A stretch of DNA of 64,000 nucleotides, taken from assembly GCF_011044495.1 (NCBI RefSeq), contig NZ_CP049143.1:2790001-2854000 (forward strand), in the 5' to 3' direction. The translations under genes and the position numbers were made by a program. The notes beneath the pieces are model-generated. The model was not told the origin of the DNA, did not search any database, and saw only the letters and a program-made list of their open reading frames with translations. Shown here piece after piece: positions 43,186-52,714 of the stretch (its first letter is position 1; every line of letters begins with the position of its first letter). The stretch is from Roseimicrobium sp. ORNL1. GTDB lineage: Bacteria > Verrucomicrobiota > Verrucomicrobiia > Verrucomicrobiales > Verrucomicrobiaceae.

Positions 43186-43902
43186 CTAATTCTTCCTCTG
43201 CCCGTAGTACGCCCCAGGGCCGTGCTTTCTCTGGTGGTGCTTCTCCAGGATATGCTGGGGAATTTTCCCCAGTCCGGGATGCAGCGTCATGGAGCCCAGT
43301 GCCATCTGCGCGCACATCTCCAGGGCGATGCTGTTCTTCAGGGAGTCCGCGGCATTCTTGCCCCAGGTGAAAGGTGCGTGATGCGCCTGCAGCACGGCGG
43401 GCATCTCCAGGGGGTCGAGGCCCAGCTCCCAGAAACGCTCCACAATCGCCACGCCGGTGTGGTGTTCGTAGTCATCCTCCACCTCCTCAGCCGTCAGCGC
43501 GCGCGCCACCGGCACCGCGCCATAAAAATGATCGGCATGCGTGGTGCCAAAGCATGGCAGCTCACGCGAAGCCTGGGCGAACATGGTGGCATACGGCGAG
43601 TGCGTGTGCGTGATGCCGCCGATGTGGATGAACTCGCGGTAGAGATGCAGGTGCGTCTTCGTGTCGGAAGAGGGGCGCAGCTTGCTGCCGTGGTCGGTCA
43701 CCCGGCCTTCCATGTCCAGTACCACCATGTCCTCGGGTTTCAGGTCCGCATACGCCACACCGCTCGGCTTGATGCACCACAATCCCTGCAACCGATCCAC
43801 GCCGCTCACATTCCCCCAGGTCAGCTTCACCAGCCCGGAGGTCTCCAGCGCGCGGTTGGCCTCACAAACATCTTTCTTCAGTGCTTCCAGCAATTTGCTC
43901 AT
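43186..43902 (-). CDS. araD: L-ribulose-5-phosphate 4-epimerase
   Basis: 238 residues, full length. Class II aldolase fold with GNVSGVDRLQGLWCIKPSGVAYADL, PSSDTKTHLHLYREFIHIGGITHTHSPYAT (zinc ligands in the HTH motif), THADHFYGAVPVAR and a third His in VLQAHHAPFTWGKNA; the C-terminal KHHQRKHGPGAYYGQ is AraD-specific. It isomerises L-ribulose 5-phosphate to D-xylulose 5-phosphate, the last step of L-arabinose entry into the pentose phosphate pathway. Its start overlaps the araB stop by 4 nt (ATGA), so the two are translated together. No araA (isomerase) or AraC-type regulator is visible nearby. Confidence 0.96.
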   Translation of the reverse strand: MSKLLEALKKDVCEANRALETSGLVKLTWGNVSGVDRLQGLWCIKPSGVAYADLKPEDMVVLDMEGRVTDHGSKLRPSSDTKTHLHLYREFIHIGGITHTHSPYATMFAQASRELPCFGTTHADHFYGAVPVARALTAEEVEDDYEHHTGVAIVERFWELGLDPLEMPAVLQAHHAPFTWGKNAADSLKNSIALEMCAQMALGSMTLHPGLGKIPQHILEKHHQRKHGPGAYYGQRKN

Positions 43903-45605
43903 CGTTGTCTTCCGCGAATCTCCAAAAGTCGTTTCATCACCTCATGCAGCCCGCCCTGCCACGTCGCAGTGCCAAAGGCGTCATGAAGAGTACGATACAA
44001 CGAATACAACTCCGCGTACACAATCTGGTTTTCCAAAATTGGGTGGTAAACCTTTTCTCTAGTGGCTGTTACCCTCGCCTGAAGGTCCGCCACCGTGCCC
44101 GCGCCCGCCGCCGCCGCGCCGCAGATGGCTGCACCCAGCGCGCAGGTCTGCTCACTGCGGCTCACCTTCATGGGGCGGCCCAGGATGTCCGCGTAGATCT
44201 GCATCAGCGTGGCGTTCTTGATGCTCAGCCCGCCGGTGTTCACTACCTCCAGTACGGGTACACCGTACTCCTCGATACGGTTGATGATGGTCAACGCGCC
44301 AAAGGCCGTCGCTTCGATGTAGGCGCGGTACACTTCATGCGCCTTCGTGTGGAGCGTCTGCCCCAGCAGCAGGCCCGTGAGGCGATGGTCCACCAGGATG
44401 GTGCGGTTCCCGTTGTTCCAGTCCAGCGCCAGCAACCCTGATGCGCCCGGCTTCTGCCCGGCCATGGCGGCCTCCATCTTGACGAATTTGTCACCCGGCG
44501 TCGCGCCGTAGCTGTCCGGCACCAGGTTGTTCACGAACCACAGGAAGATGTCACCCACGGCGCTCTGTCCGGCCTCGATGCCGAAGTGCCCGCCGACTAC
44601 GGAGCCATTCACGATGCCGCACACGCCCGGGATGTCCGCCAGCGGCTTACTGTCCGGCGCAATCATCAGGTCGCACGTGCTCGTGCCGAGAATCTTCACA
44701 ATGGTGCCCTCCTTGATGCCCGCACCCACCGCGCCCATGTGCGCATCGAACGCGCCCACCGCAATCGCGATGCCCTCCTTCAGGCCAAGACGCTGCGCCC
44801 ATGCCGCGCAGAGATTGCCCGCCTTCGTGTCTGCCACGTGCGCCTCGCTGTAGAGACGGTCGCGCAGGTCCGCGAGCGCCGGGTCCAGCTTCGCAAGGAA
44901 CTCCTTGTCCGGCAGGCCGCCCCACTGCGTGCTGAACATGGCCTTGTGCCCTGCGGCGCACACGCTGCGTTTCAGCGTGAGCGGATTCGTATCGCCCGCC
45001 AGCACGGCAGGCAGCCAGTCGCAATGCTCCACGAAGCTGTACGCCGCCTCGAAGACCTTCGGATCATGCCGGCGCAGGCGCAGGATCTTGCTCCAGTACC
45101 ATTCGGAGGAGTAGATGCCCCCGCACTTCGCCATGATCTGCGGGCGGATTTCATTGCCCAGCTTCGTGATCTCCGCCGCCTCTGCATGCGCCGTGTGGTC
45201 CTTCCACAGCCACACCATCGCATTGAGGTTGCCCTTAAACTCCGGCAACAATCCCAGCGGCGTGCCCTCCTTGTTCACCGGGATGGGCGTGCTGCCCGTC
45301 GTATCGATGCCAATGCCCACGATCTGCGCCGCGTCGAATCCCGGTACACCCTTGCGCGCCTGCTCCAGCGCCCCGTGCACCACGGCCTCCAGGCCATCCA
45401 GATAGTCCTGCGGATTCTGCCTCGCCACATTCGGGTCCCGCGGATCCGTCAGCACCCCGAGGTCACCCGAGGGATAGTTGAACACCGTCGACCCCACCTC
45501 CCGGCCGTCCTGGAGGTCTACCAAAAGCGAGCGGCACGAGTTCGTGCCATAGTCGATGCCGAGAGCGTAAGCGGGAGTGGGAGTTGCTGAGGAAGAGGAA
45601 GCCAT
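43899..45605 (-). CDS. araB: Ribulokinase
   Basis: 568 residues, the usual length. FGGY-kinase landmarks: YALGIDYGTNSCRSLLVDL at the N terminus, GIGIDTTGSTPIPVN, WKDHTAHAEAAEI, GGIYSSEWYWSKILR, the second domain AIAVGAFDAHMGAVGAG and LGTSTCDLMIAP, and GFxG-type ALDWNNGNRTILVDHRLTG and NTGGLSIKNATLMQIYADILG near the ATP site. The TSTCDL and GAFDAH motifs separate AraB from xylulokinases. It phosphorylates L-ribulose with ATP in the cytoplasm. It is the first gene of a two-gene operon with araD; L-arabinose isomerase must be encoded elsewhere, or L-ribulose may come from another route. Confidence 0.95.
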   Translation of the reverse strand: MASSSSATPTPAYALGIDYGTNSCRSLLVDLQDGREVGSTVFNYPSGDLGVLTDPRDPNVARQNPQDYLDGLEAVVHGALEQARKGVPGFDAAQIVGIGIDTTGSTPIPVNKEGTPLGLLPEFKGNLNAMVWLWKDHTAHAEAAEITKLGNEIRPQIMAKCGGIYSSEWYWSKILRLRRHDPKVFEAAYSFVEHCDWLPAVLAGDTNPLTLKRSVCAAGHKAMFSTQWGGLPDKEFLAKLDPALADLRDRLYSEAHVADTKAGNLCAAWAQRLGLKEGIAIAVGAFDAHMGAVGAGIKEGTIVKILGTSTCDLMIAPDSKPLADIPGVCGIVNGSVVGGHFGIEAGQSAVGDIFLWFVNNLVPDSYGATPGDKFVKMEAAMAGQKPGASGLLALDWNNGNRTILVDHRLTGLLLGQTLHTKAHEVYRAYIEATAFGALTIINRIEEYGVPVLEVVNTGGLSIKNATLMQIYADILGRPMKVSRSEQTCALGAAICGAAAAGAGTVADLQARVTATREKVYHPILENQIVYAELYSLYRTLHDAFGTATWQGGLHEVMKRLLEIRGRQR

Positions 45606-45751
45606 GGGAGAGAGGAATAGCAGCGTGTGCCGGAATCAAGACAGGCGGGGTAGACGTGGGATGGCCTGCCTGTGTGCGTGCGGGAGCGGACCCATGTTGA
45701 GTTTTTTGCCACCGGGCGCAATGGCAAAATCTGTCGGATGTTCTTTTCTGG

Positions 45752-46050
45752 ATCGAGGGATTCAACACAGAGACGAGGAGTCTTTTTAAGAAGGACTCAC
45801 AGTGCACATGAACGTAAGGGCGGGATATAGAAGCCGTGCCGAAGGCCCTGGACTGCGTGCAGCCCTGCTGCCGCTTTCCTCAAGTGCAGCCTGCTGCACG
45901 CTACACCGCGACGAAGTCGCCAAGCTTTTTGGGCACATCACCCTACAAGCGAGTGTCACCATCGCCACAGCAGGCTGCGGACTCTGGAAAGCGGCAGCAG
46001 GGCTGCGCGCAGTCCAGGGACGCTGCGCGTCACAGCATCTGGATCTGTCG
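45752..46050. repeat. About 300-bp element P, left copy
   Basis: It begins GGGATTCAACACAGAGAC and contains GCACATGAACGTAAGGGCGG and a long imperfect palindrome: CTGGACTGCGTGCAGCCCTG-CTGCCGCTTTCC (45850-45881) mirrored by GGAAAGCGGCAGCAGGGCTG-CGCGCAGTCCAG (45987-46018). A copy in the same orientation flanks the other side of the PVC haem gene (49758-50142). Confidence 0.85.
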
Positions 46051-46099
46051 CGTATGTTGCCCTTGTCTCCGTGTTGCAATGCCAACGCGTACCACCCGC

Positions 46100-49000
46100 C
46101 TACTTCAGCGACGCCAAGAACGCCACCAGATCCCTCAGCTCCCGCTGCGTCAGCACCTGCTGCATGATCTCCGGCATCGCCGAGATGCCCGGGGAGCGCG
46201 TCTGGATATCTGCCTTCTTCACGGTGTCCACCGGCGCGTTCGGCACGGGGGCACTGAGCTGAATTTCGGTGTCCGTCTCCTTGCGCACCATGCCACCGTA
46301 GCTCTTCCCATCCTTCGTCGTGACCATGGTCATCTCGAATCCCGGCGCGATGTTGTTGTTAGGGAACAGCACCGCCTCCAGCAGGTACTCACGCGGATGC
46401 TTCGTGCTCACGCCATCCAGCGCCGGTCCCACCTCGCTGCCCTTGTTGCCAACCTTGTGGCACCGCATGCACTGCGCCGCCGTGTGCTCGAAGAAGATTT
46501 TCTTCCCCGCGCTCGTGTCGCCACCGGCGAGCAGATAAGGGAACGCCGCCGCGCTGCGTGTCTGCGGCAGCGACTGCAGGTACTGCTGCAGCTTCGCCTT
46601 CACCTCGCCATTCTCACGACGCTTCGCCGTTTCGATGACCTCCAGCATCCCTGTTGGCTTCACCTTGCCGGCAATGAGCTTGTCCACCTGCTCTGCAATC
46701 AAGGCATCCGCCCTCCCCGCCGGCAACGTGCCCAGCACCACCATCGCCTCGCGTTTCGCCGCCGTATCATCGCCATTCAGAGTGGATTCAAGAACCGTCA
46801 CCGCGCGCTCCGCATCCACCTTCGGCAGCAGCTGCAGCGTGGCGCGACGCAGCGACGCATCTCCACTCTCCTGCGCCGCGGTGATGGCTTCATTCAGCGC
46901 CGCCACGTTCTGCCAGTCACCCAGCGCTTCCAGTGCGGCCAGACGCAACTCTGCAGGCTGAGTGTTGTCCTTCACGATGGCTGCCATCTTGGGAGCAAAG
47001 CTATCTGCCTTGAGCTTCCGCACCGCAGCGATGGCGGCGACGCGGACTTCTGACGCCTGTTGGGGATGCATGATCCCGTCCCAGTCTTCCTTGAGTGCGT
47101 TGGTGGCCCCGTCGGGTGGTCTGGGTTTCCAGGGGAAGGTGAAGGAGAGGCCGGTGAAACGATTCCGTGTCTGTGGTGTTGCCCATTCACCGAGATAGGT
47201 CAGGGCGTCCAGGCGGTTCTGGTTGGCCTCGGGGCGGTCAGCCTTGTAGGTGGCCACTGACGCCAGCCAACCCGCCCTCTTTGATTGCGCAGCCTCGCCA
47301 GTTTCCTCGATGCCATCGCGATTTCTCAAAAGGAACCACGAGTACAAGGTGCGGGTTGTAAGCGTGTCGATGATGGGCTCATACATGCCGACGCCGTGTT
47401 GCGCCTGCTCGAACAGGTTCAATCGGTCCCAAGCGCGATCCTCAGTGATCGCTCGGGCTGTTTCCAGTCGCACCGCCTTGTGGGCATCTTTATCAAAACT
47501 GTCGTTGTAGATCCCTGCCACCATGAGTGTCCCTATCTCTTCATGGAGTCGACGTGCAACCAACGTCATGGCGAGACCTACACCTGGCTCGTTCGATGAT
47601 TTGATCCCGGTATTCAAGATCCCCATCATATCCGCATCAAATGCACTCTCCGCTAACTGCTTCGACGACGGCTGGAATCCCTCACGCTTCACGCATATAC
47701 CATACAGCGCCATCACACACGCATGCCGCAGGTAGGCATCTTTGTTGTTGTTCTGCTTGATGAGCTCGATGATCCCCGTCACCGCCTGCTTCGCCTTCAG
47801 CTTGCCCAGCGCCTGCGCGGCAAAGTACTGCACGCGTGGTGTATCATCTTGTAGTCGTATCGTGAGCGCTCCCGCCGCATCCCCATACCGCACATCCCCC
47901 AGCACCTTAGCCACCTGGGCGCGCACTTCGCTGTCCGCATCCTTCAGCAGGGCAGGGAGGCTTCTACAGACCTCGGAATTCTTGCGACCCAGAATACCCA
48001 ACCCCCAAATTGCATGCAGCCTCCCCAGCCGGGCCAGCCGCGCATCCGGCGAGAGCGCACGGTCCGCCGCCGCCCTCTCCAGCGACCCGATTCCTCCGGG
48101 GCCCGCCCACGCCAATGCGAACTCCGCCTCCATGCGCACACGGCGATCCGCATGCGCCAGCAGCTTCACCAGCTCCGACAAAGAACGGCGGTGCATCCCT
48201 TCCTCCAGATACTTCTTCGTCTCCAGCGTGAGCGGGTCTGCGAGCACGGAAGGGTCATACACGCGGAAGATGCGGCCCTTCGCGGTCTTGCTCATCGTCT
48301 CCGCCCAGTCCAGCACATAGACAGAACCATCCGGCGCGAGGTCGAGGTCCGGGCTGTGGATGAATTGCAGGAAGGGCTTCGTCTCGCCCAGTTCGAAGCT
48401 CGCACCATCCTCCTTCAGGGTGAAGGCGCGGATCTCGCTCTTCGCATAGCTGCCCTTGCTGTGGCACAGCAGGAAGTGCTGGCGGAACTGCGGCGAAATT
48501 CCCGTGCCCGTGTCAAAGAGCAGGCCGCTGGGACCATCGCCAATGTTCGAGACCGGAGGCAGGTACGCCGCCGGTCGCACGCCGAGGTCTTCATTCACCT
48601 TCGGATTCGGCACGCCGTTGTATTTCTCCTGGCTGCTCTTGAAGGACATCCAGATCTGCTCCGACTTCCACGGCACGCGCTCCTTGCCCATGGGCGGGTG
48701 TTGATACCCCACACGCCAGCCGCTGTCGCCGCCCTCCACCACATATACGAGCCGCTCTGTATCCCCGTAGTCGAAGTCATTGTCTCCCGTGAAGAGATTC
48801 CCGTGGTCATCGAAGGCCAGCTCCTGCGGATTGCGCAGGCCCCAGTGGATGATCTCCAGCTTGCTGCCATCCTGTTCACAGCGGAAGACCGCACCGCTGT
48901 CCACATTCTCGATGCGGCGTCCGTCCGGCAGTTGCACATTCGCTGCGCGGTCTCCGATGCTGAAATACAAGCGTCCATCCGGCCCGAGGATGAGGCCGTG

Positions 49001-49687
49001 CATGTCATGCCCCGTGTAGCCGAAGCGCACGCCGTAGCCATAGCTCAGCGACTTCTTCGTCACCGCCTCGCCCTTGTCATTCGTCCCATCGAAGCGCCAC
49101 AGGTTCGGAATGATCGTGGCCCACACCGTGCCTTGCCGCGCGAGCACGCCCGCAGGGATGCCATCCTCCGCATGGTTGAACCCACGCGCATACAGACTGG
49201 CGAAGTCCGCCTTGCCATCGTGGTCGCGGTCTTCCATGAGCCGGATGAAGTCCTCCTCCTTCTCCAGGTCCGCAAACTTCTCGCCGAAGTGTTTCTTACA
49301 CATGGCGATGCGATCCTCCACCGTGCGGCAGGCGAGGTCATCCTCCAGCATGAACATGTAGTTCCGGATATCCAGCACGCTGGACCCCAGTTGATGCGTC
49401 TCCGCCACGAAGACACGCCCCTTTTCATCCACACTCAGTGCCACCGGATTCGCCAGCTCCGGCTCCGCCGCCCACAGGTCCGCCTTCATTCCCGCTGGCA
49501 GTCCCAATTGCTTCAGCACCTGCGTCCCTTCCTGCGACGCCGGCGCAATGCCCGGCTCCGCTTTTCGGTCAAACGGCTGCAACCCTCCCGCACTGTCCGG
49601 CGACCCGGTGGGTTTGTCATCCACGGCGAGGACCGCGAGAGGTAGAGCTAAACAGGCGAGGGGAGTGATGAGCGAGAAACGGAGCAT
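46100..49687 (-). CDS. PVC-type haem-binding (CxxCH) membrane-bound dehydrogenase-like protein
   Basis: 1195 residues with signal peptide (MLRFSLITPLACLALPLAVLA). Residues about 50-460 form a glucose/sorbosone-dehydrogenase-type beta propeller (VGFAEPELANPVALSVDEKGRVFVAE-like start, DHDGKADFASLYARGFNHAEDG, GLRNPQELAFDDHGNLFTGDNDFDYGDTERL). Residues 470-1040 are HEAT-like repeats. The C terminus is a cytochrome-c domain with haem motif CMRCH and PALDGVSTKHPREYLLEAVLFPNNNIAPGFEM, typical of the PVC-superphylum domain. These proteins oxidise sugars or alcohols in the periplasm and pass electrons to a respiratory chain; the substrate is unknown. The N-terminal propeller motif wording is my reading; the family is clear from CxxCH plus context. 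Direct repeats flank the gene. Confidence 0.92.
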   Translation of the reverse strand: MLRFSLITPLACLALPLAVLAVDDKPTGSPDSAGGLQPFDRKAEPGIAPASQEGTQVLKQLGLPAGMKADLWAAEPELANPVALSVDEKGRVFVAETHQLGSSVLDIRNYMFMLEDDLACRTVEDRIAMCKKHFGEKFADLEKEEDFIRLMEDRDHDGKADFASLYARGFNHAEDGIPAGVLARQGTVWATIIPNLWRFDGTNDKGEAVTKKSLSYGYGVRFGYTGHDMHGLILGPDGRLYFSIGDRAANVQLPDGRRIENVDSGAVFRCEQDGSKLEIIHWGLRNPQELAFDDHGNLFTGDNDFDYGDTERLVYVVEGGDSGWRVGYQHPPMGKERVPWKSEQIWMSFKSSQEKYNGVPNPKVNEDLGVRPAAYLPPVSNIGDGPSGLLFDTGTGISPQFRQHFLLCHSKGSYAKSEIRAFTLKEDGASFELGETKPFLQFIHSPDLDLAPDGSVYVLDWAETMSKTAKGRIFRVYDPSVLADPLTLETKKYLEEGMHRRSLSELVKLLAHADRRVRMEAEFALAWAGPGGIGSLERAAADRALSPDARLARLGRLHAIWGLGILGRKNSEVCRSLPALLKDADSEVRAQVAKVLGDVRYGDAAGALTIRLQDDTPRVQYFAAQALGKLKAKQAVTGIIELIKQNNNKDAYLRHACVMALYGICVKREGFQPSSKQLAESAFDADMMGILNTGIKSSNEPGVGLAMTLVARRLHEEIGTLMVAGIYNDSFDKDAHKAVRLETARAITEDRAWDRLNLFEQAQHGVGMYEPIIDTLTTRTLYSWFLLRNRDGIEETGEAAQSKRAGWLASVATYKADRPEANQNRLDALTYLGEWATPQTRNRFTGLSFTFPWKPRPPDGATNALKEDWDGIMHPQQASEVRVAAIAAVRKLKADSFAPKMAAIVKDNTQPAELRLAALEALGDWQNVAALNEAITAAQESGDASLRRATLQLLPKVDAERAVTVLESTLNGDDTAAKREAMVVLGTLPAGRADALIAEQVDKLIAGKVKPTGMLEVIETAKRRENGEVKAKLQQYLQSLPQTRSAAAFPYLLAGGDTSAGKKIFFEHTAAQCMRCHKVGNKGSEVGPALDGVSTKHPREYLLEAVLFPNNNIAPGFEMTMVTTKDGKSYGGMVRKETDTEIQLSAPVPNAPVDTVKKADIQTRSPGISAMPEIMQQVLTQRELRDLVAFLASLK

Positions 49688-49757
49688 GGTGAGCGGGTGA
49701 GGGGGAGAAAAAACGCTGGAGCGGGGACGTGCTGATCACTGAAAAGAGGGGACGTGG

Positions 49758-50142
49758 TGGATCAAGGGATTCAACACAGAGACCGAGAACACGAGCGCAC
49801 TAGGACCAAGTGGGGAGCGGAGGTGGTAAGGAGCGTGGCCTTTCCTGGCCGTTGGGTTGCTTGCCGCACTGACGCAGAAGAAGCTGCCAGCCATGCACAT
49901 GAACGTAAGGGAACGATATGGAAGCGGTGCCGAAGGCCTTGGACTGCGCGCAGCCCTGCTGCCGCTTTCCTGAAGTGCAGCCTGCTGCACGTTCTACCGC
50001 GACGAAGTCGCCAAACTTCTGTGGACACGTCACCTTGCGAGCGCGTGTCACCATCGCCACAGCAGGCTGTGGACTCTGGAAAGCGGCAGCAGGGCTGCGC
50101 GCAGTCCAGGGACGCTGCGCGTCACAGCATCTAGATCTGTCG
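49758..50142. repeat. About 385-bp element P, right copy
   Basis: Same orientation and very similar sequence to 45752-46050, with an extra insertion near 49785-49880. The mirrored arms are CTTGGACTGCGCGCAGCCCT-GCTGCCGC (49937-49964) and GCGGCAGCAGGGCTGCGCGC-AGTCCAGG (50083-50110). Recombination between the two copies would delete the PVC haem gene. Confidence 0.85.
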
Positions 50143-50231
50143 AGCGAGTCTCCTTTCTTGTTGGGAACCCCTCTACCCCCCATTCACATTTTCCTTGTCC
50201 AATCGCCCAAGATCCAGACTCATGGTGTCGC

Positions 50232-52691
50232 ATGAAGCCCTTCCTCAGAGCTCTCCTGGCCCTTGGCCTATTCGCATCTACTACAGCCCACGCTGCCGAG
50301 CCCGCGTCTGGTCCCGTCCAGCTCAGCGGCATCTATCCCGGCCTCGCCATGTACAACAACGAAGGCGAGTGCGGCACCGGCGCGGTGGTGCCCTGGGCGG
50401 GGAAGCTCTGGGTCATCACGTATGCTCCGCACAAACCCACCGGCTCCTCGGACAAGCTGTACGAAATCTCCCCGGAGCTGAAGCAAACGGTGCGCCCGGA
50501 GAGCATCGGCGGCACGCCGGCGAACCGCATGATCCATCGCGAGTCGAGCCAGCTCTTCATCGGGCCCTATGTCATCGATGAAAAAGGCGGCGTGCGCGTC
50601 ATCACGCCGAAGCAGATGTATGGCCGCCTCACCGGCAATGCCCGCCACCTCACCGACCCGGCGAACAAGATCTACTACGCCACGATGGAAGAGGGCATCT
50701 ATGAGGTGGATGTGAAAACACTCGAGCCGAAGGAACTCTGGACTGACGAGCAGGTGAAGAACGGACGCCACGCCGACCTCCCCGGCTACCACGGCAAGGG
50801 ACTCTACAGCGGCCACGGCAGGCTCATCTATGCCAACAACGGCGACCACGCGAAGGAAGCGCTGAAGGACCCTCGCGTACCCTCCGGCGTGCTCGCCGAG
50901 TGGGATGGCAAGGCGGACCAGTGGACCGTCGTGTGCCGCAATCAATTCACCGAAGTCACCGGCCCCGGCGGCATCTATGGCAATGCGAATCCCGAGACCG
51001 ACCCCGTGTGGAGCATCGGCTGGGATCACCGCTCACTCATCCTCATGGTGATGGATGGCGGCAAGTGGCACACCTACCGCCTGCCCAAGGCCAGCCACAG
51101 CTACGATGGTGCGCATGGTTGGAATACCGAATGGCCGCGCATCCGCGACATCGGCACGCCGGAGAAGCCCGAACTGCTCATGACCATGCACGGCATGTTC
51201 TGGAGTTTCCCCAAGACTTTCTCCGTGGCGAACAGCGCCGGCATTCGTCCGCGCTCCGCGTATCTGAAGGTCATCGGCGACTTCACGCGCTGGAATGATC
51301 AACTCGTCTTCGGCTGCGATGACAGCGCGAAGTCTGAGTTCCTGAACAAGCGCAAGGTGAAAGGCGAGATCGCCGGCCCCGGCCAGTCGCACTCGAACCT
51401 GTGGTTCACGTCTCCTAAGACACCCGACAACCTCGGACCTGCCGCGGCCACGGGTGCCGTGTGGATGAAGGATGCAGTGAAGGCTGGTGAACCTTCCGAC
51501 CCCATGCTCTTCCGGGGCTGGGTCAGGCACGGAGTGTTTCTCCGCAATGACGGGACCGCGCCGGCGACATTCACCTTCGAGATGGACAACGAGGGGAATG
51601 GCAAGTGGATGGAAGGTTCGAAAGTCGAGCTGGCCGCAGGTGAATCGAAATGGAAGCGGTTCCCCAGCAAGGCCCCCAGTACTTGGATTCGTGTGAAGTC
51701 GGATGTGGATTGCTCCAATGCCACCGCCATCTTCACTCTGGACAATGGTCCCCGCCGCAGGGGTGATGTGGACCACATCTTCGCCGGCCTCGCTTCTCTG
51801 GAAGAAGGCACTCACATGGCCGGCCTCGTCCGCGCCCGTGGCGAGGACAAGCGCACCATGCACCTCGCCGCCATGAACGTGACCGGCGAGAAGGTGGAAG
51901 ACACCGGCTACTACGAACTCGACGCCGAGCTGAAGCTCAAGCGCGTGGAAGATGCGAAGGCCATGGACTATGTGAAGCAGCACGCCGCCATTCCGCGCAA
52001 CGTCATCACCCTTGATGACGCCTCGGTGCTCATCACCGATGACCGCAATCGTCGCTGGCGTCTCCCGCGCACCGATGCGGGTTATGATGCCATCACGAAT
52101 GCCGGTCTCGTACGCATCGCCCGCGAAGTCGCCACGGAGCGCGACCTCTTGCATGTGAGCGGTACTTTCTACGAACTGCCCGCGGAGAATGCCGACGGCT
52201 TCGCCAAGGTGCGTCCCGTGTCTTCGCACAAACTGCGCATCATGGACTACTGCTCCTATCGCGGCCTGCTCATCCTCACCGGCGTGAAGGCAGATGCTCC
52301 GGCTAACAACCCGCACATCATCCGCAGCGATGACGGCAAGGCTGCCGTGTGGGCGGGCGCCATTGATGACCTCTGGTCCCTCGGCAAGCCTGTGGGCTAC
52401 GGTGGTCCTTGGAAAAACTCCGTAGCGAAAGCCGGTGAACCTTCCGATGCCTACCTCCTCGCTGGTTATGACAAGCGCAGCATCTCCCTCTCTCACGACG
52501 CGAGCGAGAGCGTGAAGATGGAAGTGCAAGTCGACCCCACCGGCGAAGGCCTCTGGTTCCCCATCCACACCGCCGAAGTGCCCGCGGGGAAGACCGTGGA
52601 CTACACCTTCGATGAGTACCTCTACGCCCGCTGGCTCCGCGTCACCGTCTCCAAGGACTGCAACGCGACTGCGCAGTGCAAGTACGAGTAG
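50232..52691 (+). CDS. Large exported beta-propeller-like hypothetical protein
   Basis: 819 residues with a Sec signal peptide (MKPFLRALLALGLFASTTAHA-AE). The sequence shows repeated beta-propeller-like elements (WAGKLWVITYAPHKPTGSSDKLYEI; GLYSGHGRLIYANNGDHAKEAL; WDHRSLILMVMDGGKWHTYRLPK; RSDDGKAAVWAGAIDDLWSLGKPVGYGGPW). Two related segments (DAVKAGEPSDPMLFRGW and SVAKAGEPSDAYLLAGYDKRS), each followed by a beta sandwich (EMDNEGNGKWMEGSKVELAAG...; EVQVDPTGEGLWFPIHTAEVPAGKTVDY), point to an internal duplication. I do not recognise a named family. It is divergent from the PVC haem gene; both may serve extracellular carbohydrate use. Confidence 0.8.
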   Translation: MKPFLRALLALGLFASTTAHAAEPASGPVQLSGIYPGLAMYNNEGECGTGAVVPWAGKLWVITYAPHKPTGSSDKLYEISPELKQTVRPESIGGTPANRMIHRESSQLFIGPYVIDEKGGVRVITPKQMYGRLTGNARHLTDPANKIYYATMEEGIYEVDVKTLEPKELWTDEQVKNGRHADLPGYHGKGLYSGHGRLIYANNGDHAKEALKDPRVPSGVLAEWDGKADQWTVVCRNQFTEVTGPGGIYGNANPETDPVWSIGWDHRSLILMVMDGGKWHTYRLPKASHSYDGAHGWNTEWPRIRDIGTPEKPELLMTMHGMFWSFPKTFSVANSAGIRPRSAYLKVIGDFTRWNDQLVFGCDDSAKSEFLNKRKVKGEIAGPGQSHSNLWFTSPKTPDNLGPAAATGAVWMKDAVKAGEPSDPMLFRGWVRHGVFLRNDGTAPATFTFEMDNEGNGKWMEGSKVELAAGESKWKRFPSKAPSTWIRVKSDVDCSNATAIFTLDNGPRRRGDVDHIFAGLASLEEGTHMAGLVRARGEDKRTMHLAAMNVTGEKVEDTGYYELDAELKLKRVEDAKAMDYVKQHAAIPRNVITLDDASVLITDDRNRRWRLPRTDAGYDAITNAGLVRIAREVATERDLLHVSGTFYELPAENADGFAKVRPVSSHKLRIMDYCSYRGLLILTGVKADAPANNPHIIRSDDGKAAVWAGAIDDLWSLGKPVGYGGPWKNSVAKAGEPSDAYLLAGYDKRSISLSHDASESVKMEVQVDPTGEGLWFPIHTAEVPAGKTVDYTFDEYLYARWLRVTVSKDCNATAQCKYE

Positions 52692-52714
52692 GCGAGGTGA
52701 TTGTTGAAACGCAA

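Noticed and set aside
48014-49645. 543-residue open frame opposite the PVC haem gene
   Set aside because: Antisense of the conserved beta-propeller region; His/Arg/Leu-rich with no motif.
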